Shown here: in pieces, positions 53,621-60,799 of the stretch
Position numbering within the stretch: the first letter of the stretch is position 1
How the letters are laid out: every line of letters begins with the position of its first letter
Assembly: GCA_046330135.1 (NCBI GenBank)
Contig: JAXLTI010000004.1
Coordinates: 682,001-746,000 of the forward strand
Direction: 5' to 3'
From: CAYYFX01 sp046330135
Lineage (GTDB): Bacteria; ARS69
Length of the DNA stretch: 64,000 nucleotides
Translations under genes and position numbers: made by a program
The notes under the pieces: generated by a model
Database searches by the model: none
What the model was told of the DNA's origin: nothing
The model's input: only the letters and a program-made list of their open reading frames with translations

Positions 53621-56035
53621 ATGCCGGGCCAACTCCCTGACTTCCTCCTCGCGATCGACCGGCTCACGGTCGGTCCCGTCCGCCTCGAGAAGAACCGGCT
53701 CGTCGCGCCGTACACGATCCAGCGCGGCGGTCGCGTCGAGACGCTCGAGCTGATCTACCGCTGGGAAGAGCCGGTCTTCGAGCCGAACGACCCGGCGGCC
53801 GCGAACCTGGCCGCGCTCATCGCCTCGCAGGTGGCGCTGAACTACGGGCTCTTCTGCCGCGAGATCGTGATCAAGGGTCCGCTCGACGAGAACGACCGGC
53901 GCTTCCTCACCGACGCCGCGGAGAACACCGCGCGCGAGATCTGGGTGAACAAGCTGCTCGCGCCGAACCCGTTCCTCGTGGGCGACGCCGTCAGCCTGGA
54001 GCCACGGCGCCTCGAGAAGTACCTGCAGGCGCAGCTCGTCTTCGACGATCCGCCGCCGCCTCCGCTGGCGCCCTGGCCGGTGAAGCGATCGCGTCACGCG
54101 GTGCTCTCGTCCGGCGGCAAGGACAGCCTGCTGTCGTGGGCGCTCTTGAACGAGGTCAGCCCGTCGCCGGTCCCCATCTTCGTGAACGAGTCCGGGCGGC
54201 ACTGGTACACGGCGCTCAACGCGCACCGTCACTTCGCCGCCGCGGTGCCGGGGACGTCGCGCGTGTGGACGAATTGCGATCGCGTGTTCGTGGGCATGAA
54301 GCGGCACTTGCCGTTCGTGCGGGCGGACTTCGCGCGCATCCGCGCCGACATCTACCCGATCCGCCTCTGGACGGTGGCGGTGTTCCTCGCCGGGGCCATG
54401 CCCCTCCTCAGGAAGCGCGGCATCGCGCGGATCGCCATCGGCGACGAGTACGACACGTCGCGGCGCGTCACGTCGCACAACATCACGCACTACGACGGCC
54501 TCTACGATCAGAGCCGCTGGTTCGACAACGCGCTCACGCGCTACTTCCATCGCAAGGGCTGGGGCATCACCGTCTTCTCGCCGCTGCGCCAGCTCTCCGA
54601 GCTGCTGATCCAGAAGACGCTGGTGGAGCGCTATCCGGATCTGCAACGCCATCAGATGTCCTGCCACGCCACGCACATCGACGAAGGTCGCGTGCGGCCG
54701 TGCGGGCGCTGCGAGAAGTGCCGGCGCATCGTGGGGATGCTCTCCGCCATCGGCGCCGATCCGCAGGCGTGCGGCTACTCCGCCACGCAGATCGAGGACT
54801 GCCTGCGGGCGCTGCCCCTCTTCCCTCCGAAGCAGGAGGCGGTGACGTCGCAGCACACGCTGGCGCTGCTCGCGGAGCGCGGGCTCGTGGACGGACGGAT
54901 CTCGGCGAAGCGCCACCCGGAGGTGCTGCAGTTGCGCGTGGACTCCGAGCGCTCGCCGGTGGAGGGAGTGCCCACGGATCTGCGCCGGCCGCTCTTCGAG
55001 CTGCTGCTGCAGCACGCGGAAGGCGCGGTGCAGCGTCAGGGTCGCGTGTGGGTGGAGCTGGACCTCCTCAACGATCCGATGATGGAGCGCCCGTACCCTT
55101 ACGAGCCGCCGGGGGCGGTGGTGGACGATGAGGATGCGGCCGCGGAGACGGTGCCGGGCGAGGCGGTTGCGGGCGTCGTCACCGAGGCGCCGCCGGCGGA
55201 GCCGACCGCGCCGGCCACGCCGGGCGTTCCGGATCGTCGCGGGACGCCGCACAAGCGCCACTGGGTGCTGGGAGAGCTGACCTGGCCGGAAGCGCGCGAG
55301 CGGCTCAAGCAAGTGGACGTGGCGCTCCTGCCGGTGGGCGCGCTCGAGCAACACGGGCCCCACGCGCCGCTGGATACGGATGCCTTCGACGCATCGTACC
55401 TGGCCAGCTGCGTGGCGGAGGCGTGCACGGAGCCGAAGCCCTTGGTGCTGCCGCTGATTCCGTACGGCGTTTCGTACCACCACGCGGATTTTCCCGGCAC
55501 CATCGCGGTCACGAACGAGACGCTGGCGCGCATGGTGTACGAAGTGGGGATGGGCGCCGCGCGCCACGGCATCACGAAGCTCGTGATCGTGAACGGCCAC
55601 GGCGGCAACGCGCCCACGCTGCAGTTCGCCGCGCAGATGATCAACCGCGACGGCCACATCTTCACGTGCGTGGACACCGGCGAGACGTCGGACGCGGACG
55701 TGGCGAAGATCGCGGAGACGCCCGGTGACGTGCATGCCGGCGAGATCGAGACCAGCACCACGTTGGCCACGCGCCCGCATCTCGTGGAGATGGATCGCGC
55801 GGCGCGCTTCGTGCCGCGCTTCTCCAGCGCCTACCTGGAGTTCACCGGGAGCCGGAGCGTGGAGTGGTACGCGCTCACGAAGAAGCTCTCGCCGCAGGGC
55901 GTCCTCGGCGACGCCACGAAGGCGTCCGTCGAGAAGGGCCAGAAGATCTGGGAGATCATGATCAAGAACCTCGTCGAGATGATCGAGGACTTGAAGCGCG
56001 TGACTCTCGACGAGATCTGGGAGCGGCGGTACTAG
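53621..56035 (+). CDS. MurL-like PP-loop protein fused to creatininase-family amidohydrolase
   Basis: An 804-residue fusion. Residues 1-150 form an alpha/beta N-domain; 158-385 are a PP-loop ATP pyrophosphatase region with SGGKDS (164-169), FSPLRQLSELLI and a cysteine set Cys348 plus CGRCEKC (361-367). This order resembles MurL, the ATP-dependent epimerase of UDP-MurNAc-L-Ala-L-Glu. A Pro/Ala linker (500-540) leads to a creatininase-family domain (548-804): Glu576/His578 in GALEQHG, Asp587, His660 in NGHGGN and Glu708 in HAGEIET as metal ligands. The fusion suggests consecutive steps. Start ATG 53621, 2 bp after the DUF1611 stop. Confidence 0.75.
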   Translation: MPGQLPDFLLAIDRLTVGPVRLEKNRLVAPYTIQRGGRVETLELIYRWEEPVFEPNDPAAANLAALIASQVALNYGLFCREIVIKGPLDENDRRFLTDAAENTAREIWVNKLLAPNPFLVGDAVSLEPRRLEKYLQAQLVFDDPPPPPLAPWPVKRSRHAVLSSGGKDSLLSWALLNEVSPSPVPIFVNESGRHWYTALNAHRHFAAAVPGTSRVWTNCDRVFVGMKRHLPFVRADFARIRADIYPIRLWTVAVFLAGAMPLLRKRGIARIAIGDEYDTSRRVTSHNITHYDGLYDQSRWFDNALTRYFHRKGWGITVFSPLRQLSELLIQKTLVERYPDLQRHQMSCHATHIDEGRVRPCGRCEKCRRIVGMLSAIGADPQACGYSATQIEDCLRALPLFPPKQEAVTSQHTLALLAERGLVDGRISAKRHPEVLQLRVDSERSPVEGVPTDLRRPLFELLLQHAEGAVQRQGRVWVELDLLNDPMMERPYPYEPPGAVVDDEDAAAETVPGEAVAGVVTEAPPAEPTAPATPGVPDRRGTPHKRHWVLGELTWPEARERLKQVDVALLPVGALEQHGPHAPLDTDAFDASYLASCVAEACTEPKPLVLPLIPYGVSYHHADFPGTIAVTNETLARMVYEVGMGAARHGITKLVIVNGHGGNAPTLQFAAQMINRDGHIFTCVDTGETSDADVAKIAETPGDVHAGEIETSTTLATRPHLVEMDRAARFVPRFSSAYLEFTGSRSVEWYALTKKLSPQGVLGDATKASVEKGQKIWEIMIKNLVEMIEDLKRVTLDEIWERRY

Positions 56036-56101
56036 CGCTCCGGGCAGGTTCGCGCCGGCAGGCAGCGCGACGGCGCGCTCGCCGGATCGGTGGAGCGCGC
56101 A

Positions 56102-56107
56102 TACACT
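56102..56107 (+). promoter_or_regulatory. Candidate leaderless -10 box
   Basis: TACACT ends 6 bp before the ATG at 56114 of the nucleotidyltransferase gene. There is no good -35. The spacing supports 56114 rather than the upstream GTG at 56090. Confidence 0.35.
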
Positions 56108-56113
56108 TTCGCC

Positions 56114-56629
56114 ATGGGCGTTTCTTCCGGGCCAGGTCCGATCGAGAGAGTCCTTCTCGCGCTGAACGAGGCAGGCGTCCGCTACCTCGTGGTGGGAGGC
56201 GTCGCCGTGGTTCTACACGGTCGCTTGCGCACGACCGCCGACCTGGATCTCTGGATCGAGCTGGAGCCCACGAACCTGGTGCGGGCCACGAGCGCCCTCG
56301 CGGGCCTCGGTTACCGGCCCCGGGCGCCCGTTCGCCTCGAGGACTTCGCGAATCCCGCGGAGCGGCGAAAGTGGGTCGAGGAGAAGGGCCTCCTCGTATT
56401 CTCGTTGTGGGCGGCTCAGTCACCGCTCGAAGTGGATCTCTTCGTCCGCGAGACTCTGGACTTCGAGGCGGCGCACTTGCGCGGCCTCGTCGTTCCTCTA
56501 GAATCCACGGAGGCCCGCATCGTGGGCTTAGAGGATCTCCTGGCGATGAAGCGAGGCACCGGGCGGGCTCAGGACGCCGAGGACGTGCAGGCGCTCGAAG
56601 CGCTGCGCGACGAGGGACGTCGTGGCTGA
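56114..56629 (+). CDS. AbiEii-like nucleotidyltransferase
   Basis: A 171-residue protein with the early GVRYLVVGGVAVVLHGRLRTTADLDLWIE pattern: a GG-turn then DxD (Asp residues in TADLDLW) and a third acidic strand (PLEVDLFV). This is the nucleotidyltransferase layout of type IV toxin-antitoxin AbiEii and related proteins. The small partner gene overlaps by 8 bp. It lies between the PP-loop fusion and the epimerase gene, as if inserted in their operon. Confidence 0.78.
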   Translation: MGVSSGPGPIERVLLALNEAGVRYLVVGGVAVVLHGRLRTTADLDLWIELEPTNLVRATSALAGLGYRPRAPVRLEDFANPAERRKWVEEKGLLVFSLWAAQSPLEVDLFVRETLDFEAAHLRGLVVPLESTEARIVGLEDLLAMKRGTGRAQDAEDVQALEALRDEGRRG

Positions 56630-56867
56630 CGCGGAAGAGAAGCCGGTGCGCGAAGGGGCGGGGGAGCGCCGCCCGCCGGAGAATCCGCACGAGACGCCCG
56701 CGGAGGAGTTCCCTGATCGTACCTGGGAGTCGCACCGGCGCCGTCAGGCCACGAACGGCTTGAAGCTCACCCCCGCCGAGCGGCTCCGGTGGCTCGAAGA
56801 CACGATGGAACAGATGCGCCGCTGGGTGGGACGCGCGAAGCAGGGTCGCCCGATCGGGCGAGACTGA
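56622..56867 (+). CDS. Small partner protein of the nucleotidyltransferase
   Basis: An 81-residue hydrophilic protein, GTG start overlapping the nucleotidyltransferase gene. Its C-terminal helix (LKLTPAERLRWLEDTMEQM) recurs in my experience beside small nucleotidyltransferases; the N-terminal half is charged and probably disordered. Likely the antitoxin or regulator of the pair, by position only. Confidence 0.6.
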   Translation: MADAEEKPVREGAGERRPPENPHETPAEEFPDRTWESHRRRQATNGLKLTPAERLRWLEDTMEQMRRWVGRAKQGRPIGRD

Positions 56868-56984
56868 GCCTGCCGAAAAGCAGTCGAGGGACAGCACCAC
56901 CTCGTGGTCTCCTAGCCGCGCTTCGGCCGCTGCGCTAGGGTCGCGCAGCGCCGGCGCCGCGAGGCGCGCCCCGGAGGCGAGAGC

Positions 56985-58052
56985 GTGAAGATCGTCCGCT
57001 GCGAAGCGTGGCCCGTCACCATGCGGATCGCCGTTCCGTATGCGATCGCCTACGAGAGCGTCGACCAGACCACGAACGTCTTCCTCGCGCTCCACACGGA
57101 CGGCGGCTTCACGGGCTTCGGCTGCGCGGCGCCGGATCCCGGGGTGACGGGGGAGACGGCCGAGGGGACCCTCGCGGCGCTCCGCGACATCGCCGAGCCG
57201 TTGCTGCTGGGCACGGATCCCCTGCGCTGGGTGCGGCGCATCGAGGAGCTGAAGCCGCTCCTGGCCGGGAAGCCGTCGGCGCTCGCCGCCGTGGACATGG
57301 CGCTCCTGGACATCCTCGGCAAGCGCGCGGACCTTCCGCTCTTCGAAGTCCTCGGCGGCTACCGCGAGCGCATGCCCACGTGCGTGACGATCGGCATCCT
57401 CCCCGCGGAGGCTACGGTGGAGCGGGCTCGCGCGTACATCGCGCAGGGCTTCCGCCACCTCAAGGTCAAGGGCGGCCTGGACGCGGACCAGGACGCCGAG
57501 CGCGTGCGCAGAGTTCGCGAGGCCGTGGGCCCGGAGGTCCAGATCCGCTTCGACGCGAACCAGGGCTACACGGTGGAGCAGACCGTGCGGTTCGTGGAGG
57601 CCACGCGCGCCGCGAACCTGGAGCTGCTCGAGCAGCCCACGCCCAAGGGCGAGCCGCTGATGCTCGGCCGCGTGACGGAAGCCGTGTCGTTGCCCGTGAT
57701 GGCGGACGAGAGCCTGATGAGCCTGCGCGACGCGTTCCTGCTGGCGTCGGACGAGCTGGCGGACATGGTCAACGTGAAGCTGATGAAGGTCGGCGGGATC
57801 GTCGAGGCGATCCGCGTGGGCGCCGTGGCGCGGGCGGCGGGGCTCGAGGTGATGGTCGGTTGCATGGACGAGTCCGCGTTGGCGATCTGCGCGGGGCTGC
57901 ACTATGCGCTGGCGCGGCCGAATGTGCGCTATGCCGACCTGGATGGGCATCTCGATCTCGTCGGCGACCCGGCCGCGGGGGCGGTGATTCTGGAGGACGG
58001 GGAGTTGAGGCCGACGGGCCGGCCGGGGTTGGGGTTCGATGTGGGGAGATGA
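56985..58052 (+). CDS. Enolase-superfamily dipeptide epimerase-like enzyme
   Basis: A 355-residue enzyme with capping N-domain and (beta/alpha)7 barrel. Catalytic positions follow the L-Ala-D/L-Glu epimerase pattern: KxK at Lys160/Lys162 (HLKVKGG), metal ligands Asp190 (RFDANQG), Glu216 (LLEQPT) and Asp241 (MADES), Lys265/Lys268 (VNVKLMKVGG), and Asp295 in GCMDES, the dipeptide-site loop. The likely reaction is epimerisation at a Glu-like alpha carbon of a dipeptide or N-acyl amino acid (as in DgcA). GTG start with GGAGGCGAG. Converges with the lipoprotein gene. Confidence 0.88.
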   Translation: MKIVRCEAWPVTMRIAVPYAIAYESVDQTTNVFLALHTDGGFTGFGCAAPDPGVTGETAEGTLAALRDIAEPLLLGTDPLRWVRRIEELKPLLAGKPSALAAVDMALLDILGKRADLPLFEVLGGYRERMPTCVTIGILPAEATVERARAYIAQGFRHLKVKGGLDADQDAERVRRVREAVGPEVQIRFDANQGYTVEQTVRFVEATRAANLELLEQPTPKGEPLMLGRVTEAVSLPVMADESLMSLRDAFLLASDELADMVNVKLMKVGGIVEAIRVGAVARAAGLEVMVGCMDESALAICAGLHYALARPNVRYADLDGHLDLVGDPAAGAVILEDGELRPTGRPGLGFDVGR

Positions 58053-58074
58053 TGCGGGCAACGTGCAGAGCATC

Positions 58075-58120
58075 GCGACGCCATCCGGCCCGCTGCACGC
58101 GGGCCGAATGGCCGTGTCGC
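58075..58120. terminator. Strong bidirectional hairpin
   Basis: Between convergent genes: inner stem CGGCCCGC/GCGGGCCG with a 5-nt loop, extended by CCAT/ATGG across one mismatch and by GCGAC/GTCGC. The longest stem-loop near a gene end apart from the repeats. Confidence 0.6.
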
Positions 58121-58124
58121 GGCA

Positions 58125-59210
58125 CTACCGCGGGTAGTTGGGGTCCCCGACGGTTCCGGGGACGTAGTCCCCGTGGGCCAAGTGGGCCGGAAGCGCGTCC
58201 ATCGAAATGACGATCGTGACGAAATCGCCCTTGGGCTTGCGGTGGGCCACCGTCACTTTGCTCGGCATGATGTCGCCGCCGTGGTTCTGGCCACCGGTGT
58301 ACGCGTACCCGACCACCACGCCCTCACCCGTGCTCACGTCGATCCGCATGACCGGAGCGTTGATGAAGCCGGTGCAGTAGCTGAAGCCGCGGATCGCCGA
58401 CCCCCAGAGAACGTCGTTCTCGTCGAAGGCGATATCCATGACCTCCATGTACTGCCAGTCCTGAGAGCACTCGTCCCCTGGGATGTAGTCCGTCGGGACA
58501 CCGGTGATATCGGTGACGAAGGTGGAGTGCCCGTCCGTCGTGTCGAGGAGATAGAGCTTGTTGCGGCATGTCGTCCAGCAGCGGTCCTGGGAGTCGAACG
58601 CCAGGTCCATCCATTCGCCGGCGTGCTCCCCGCCCGTTCCCACCCGGGTATCGCCCACGAGAATGAGCTCACCCGTGGCCTTGTTCACGCGCCACAGATC
58701 GTAGCCGCCCCACCACGCCGGGTGCGTCGGGTCTTCGGGGGGTCCGACGGTGAACCCGGTGACATAGAGGTTCCCGTGCGAATCGATGTCGGGACCCGCG
58801 AAGATGTACGGGTAAACCTGGCTGAGGTTGACGGGCGTGACGGCTCCCGTCTGCGTGTCGAGTCTCGCCAGGACCGAAGCATTCTGACCCTGATAGAAGG
58901 CCAGCATGGCGTAGCACGTGCCGTCCAGGTCGAACGTGAGCCCGAAGGGCCAGCCGACGGATGCGTCCCAAGGCGTGACCAGCGTCCCTCGGCCGTTGCG
59001 TGTGTTGAGCATCTCGACGTACAAACCGTCCAGTTGCCACCCGGGCGTGTACCACTGCGGGTATCCGTGACCGGCCTTTCCGTACGTCTCGTTGCCCGGC
59101 TGGCCGACCTGCGGCGTGGGGGCCGATAGGGGGCCCGCGTCGTCGCGGCCGCAGCCGCCCATCAGCACCGCGAGCGCCAGTAGAGATGCGATCAGCAGAC
59201 ATGTCCGCAT
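58125..59210 (-). CDS. Lipoprotein with beta-propeller-like repeats
   Basis: A 361-residue protein with lipoprotein signal MRTCLLIASLLALAVLMGGCGRD (lipidated Cys about 20, lipobox MGGC). The mature part has several strand-turn repeats with small side chains before Trp/Tyr and Asp/Gly turns (FGLTFDLDGTCYAML, AGPDIDSHGNLYVTG, DLAFDSQDRCWTT, DIAFDENDVLWGS), as in SMP30/NHL-type beta-propellers. It may bind a sugar or metal; no catalytic set is clear. ATG 59210 follows GAGGAGGG. Confidence 0.68.
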   Translation of the reverse strand: MRTCLLIASLLALAVLMGGCGRDDAGPLSAPTPQVGQPGNETYGKAGHGYPQWYTPGWQLDGLYVEMLNTRNGRGTLVTPWDASVGWPFGLTFDLDGTCYAMLAFYQGQNASVLARLDTQTGAVTPVNLSQVYPYIFAGPDIDSHGNLYVTGFTVGPPEDPTHPAWWGGYDLWRVNKATGELILVGDTRVGTGGEHAGEWMDLAFDSQDRCWTTCRNKLYLLDTTDGHSTFVTDITGVPTDYIPGDECSQDWQYMEVMDIAFDENDVLWGSAIRGFSYCTGFINAPVMRIDVSTGEGVVVGYAYTGGQNHGGDIMPSKVTVAHRKPKGDFVTIVISMDALPAHLAHGDYVPGTVGDPNYPR

Positions 59211-59321
59211 GGCGAGACCCTCCTCTTCGGGGAGATCGCCTGCCACCCACCTCTGGAGACCGTCCCGTACCGGGCATCTTTGCGCCCCCGAGCGGGACGC
59301 CCCTCGCGAGGGTGCGGCGGG

Positions 59322-59351
59322 AGCCTGAGAGCGGGCCGTGCTGCGGGTCAA
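59322..59351 (-). promoter_or_regulatory. Promoter for the propeller lipoprotein gene
   Basis: On the minus strand, TTGACC (59351-59346), 18 bp and CAGGCT (59327-59322). Start codon about 110 bp downstream, so a long leader. Confidence 0.4.
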
Positions 59352-59386
59352 TGATCCTCGTCATGGCTGCACATGACGAAAGTCAT
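59351..59386 (-). promoter_or_regulatory. Two tandem ATGAY-N4-GTCAT dyads
   Basis: ATGAT-CCTC-GTCAT (59351-59364) and ATGAC-GAAA-GTCAT (59373-59386) are 22 bp apart, two helical turns, immediately upstream of the lipoprotein -35. Likely an activator or repressor site; the bound protein is unknown. The rest of the 59211-59523 gap holds the promoters noted here. Confidence 0.5.
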
Positions 59387-59486
59387 GCGGGTCTCGGTCC
59401 GGCATCCCCCTACCGGGAGTCCTTCGCGAATGGGTGGGCCGCTGATCGGCCGGAGAGCAGCGGCGCCCGGTTCACGCACCGCCCCC

Positions 59487-59516
59487 TTGACAGGCAAGTG
59501 ATTACCTGCCTATTAT
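59487..59516 (+). promoter_or_regulatory. ArsR-operon promoter with operator in spacer
   Basis: TTGACA (59487-59492), 18 bp and TATTAT (59511-59516). The imperfect palindrome AGGCAAGTGATTACCTGCCT (59492-59511, 16 of 20 positions symmetric) fills the spacer, an expected ArsR operator. The GTG start is 7 bp beyond the -10, so the mRNA is probably leaderless. Confidence 0.7.
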
Positions 59517-59523
59517 CCTCCTC

Positions 59524-59868
59524 GTGCAGCGCCGGGCGAACGTGAAGAGCAGCGACCGGGTCTTCAAGGCTCTGGCCGACCCCAGCCGGAGGAAGCTGCT
59601 GGATCTGCTCTACGCCGAGAACGGCCAGACCCTGAGCGAGCTGTGCGCCCACCTGAGCATGACGCGACAGGCGGTGACGCAGCACCTGGGCCTGCTCGAG
59701 GCCGCCCACCTCGTCACGATCCAGTGGCGCGGCCGCGAGAAGCTGCACTACTTGAATCCGGTGCCTCTGGAAGAGATCTACGAGCGCTGGATCCGCAAGT
59801 TCGAGCGGCAACGGCTGCGCGCGATACGCGATCTGAAGAGACGACTCGAAGGAGGAGACGGTGAATAG
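59524..59868 (+). CDS. ArsR/SmtB-family transcriptional regulator
   Basis: A 114-residue winged-helix protein: FKALADPSRRKLLDLLY, TLSELCAHLSMTRQAVTQHLGLLEAAHLV (recognition helix) and the wing REKLHYLNP. No metal-binding CxxC pair, so it is of the metal-free kind that controls an adjacent SRPBCC gene. It should repress its own leaderless promoter through the palindrome in the spacer. GTG at 59524 or 59542 may start it. Overlaps the next gene by 8 bp. Confidence 0.88.
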   Translation: MQRRANVKSSDRVFKALADPSRRKLLDLLYAENGQTLSELCAHLSMTRQAVTQHLGLLEAAHLVTIQWRGREKLHYLNPVPLEEIYERWIRKFERQRLRAIRDLKRRLEGGDGE

Positions 59869-60310
59869 CGAGAGGTTCGTCTACGCCATCTACATCGCCA
59901 GCGACCCGAAGACGGTGTGGAAGGCGCTCCTGGACGGCGAGTTCACCCGCAAGTACTGGGAGCACGACAACGTGTCCGACTGGAAGGCGGGCTCGCCCTG
60001 GGAGCACCGGCGAATCGACTCCGCCGGCACCGTGGACATGACGGGCCGCGTGGTCGAGAGCGACCCGCCCCGGCGTCTCGTCATGACGTGGGCCCTCCCG
60101 AAGGACAAGGACAAGAAGGAAGCGCACAGCCGCGTCACGATCGAGATCGAGCCGATCGACGAGATGGTGCGCCTGACGGTCACGCACGACCAGCTGGAGC
60201 CCGGCTCCGACATGCTGAAGGGGATCTCCTCGGGCTGGCCGCGAGTGCTGTCGAGCCTCAAGTCGCTGCTGGAGACCGGGAAGCCGCTCCGCACCTGGGC
60301 CAAGAAGTAG
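59861..60310 (+). CDS. SRPBCC/AHSA1-family protein
   Basis: A 149-residue lipid-binding-fold protein: VYAIYIASDPKTVWKALLDGEFTRKYWE, WKAGSPWEHRR, GRVVESDPPRRLVMTWAL, and the C-terminal helix GWPRVLSSLKSLLETG. Typical ArsR-linked AHSA1 protein; the family binds hydrophobic ligands and some members act as stress co-chaperones. GTG start with GAAGGAGGAG. Confidence 0.9.
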   Translation: MNSERFVYAIYIASDPKTVWKALLDGEFTRKYWEHDNVSDWKAGSPWEHRRIDSAGTVDMTGRVVESDPPRRLVMTWALPKDKDKKEAHSRVTIEIEPIDEMVRLTVTHDQLEPGSDMLKGISSGWPRVLSSLKSLLETGKPLRTWAKK

Positions 60311-60379
60311 GCTGGAGACGAAACCGCTCGGCTTGGACGAGAGGCAGAACGTCGCGCCGCGGCGCGAGGGAGGAGCGAG

Positions 60380-60742
60380 ATGCAGAGCGCAGGGGAGGTT
60401 CTGACGGCGTTCTACGTAGACGTCGCGCGCAAGGACCTCGCGGCGGCGCGGAAGTACCTGGATCCGAACCTGACGTTCGTCGGCCTGTTCGAGACCTACC
60501 GGGGCGCGGAGCAGTACCTGGCCGCGCTCACCGGTCTCCTCTCGATCACGGTCCGACTGGACGTGAAGACGATCATCGCGCAAGGGGAGAACGCCGCGGT
60601 CTTCTTCGATCTGGAGACCGGCCCGCCGGCGGCGGCCACCACGCTCGTGGCCGAATGGCACCAGATCCGGAACGGCAAGATCGTGCACGTGCGCTCGGCG
60701 TTCGACGGGAGGCCGTTCGAGGCGATGTTCACGAAGAAGTAG
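60380..60742 (+). CDS. NTF2/SnoaL-like fold protein
   Basis: A 120-residue cone-fold protein: EVLTAFYVDVARKDLAAARKYLDPNLTFVGLFETYRG at the start and the last strands VAEWHQIRNGKIVHVRSAFDGRPF. Family members bind or isomerise small hydrophobic molecules; the substrate is unknown. It begins 69 bp after the SRPBCC stop, with GGGAGGAG, and is likely in the ArsR operon. Confidence 0.85.
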   Translation: MQSAGEVLTAFYVDVARKDLAAARKYLDPNLTFVGLFETYRGAEQYLAALTGLLSITVRLDVKTIIAQGENAAVFFDLETGPPAAATTLVAEWHQIRNGKIVHVRSAFDGRPFEAMFTKK

Positions 60743-60748
60743 AGGCTG

Positions 60749-60781
60749 CTCGGGGAGCTCGCCGCACGCGAGCGCCCCGAG
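60749..60781. terminator. Bidirectional hairpin between convergent genes
   Basis: CTCGGGG/CCCCGAG with a further GCTCG/CGAGC inner stem (one unpaired base each side) between the NTF2-like gene and peptidase T. No U-tract. Confidence 0.55.
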
Positions 60782-60799
60782 GCTTCGCCGGCAGCGAGG

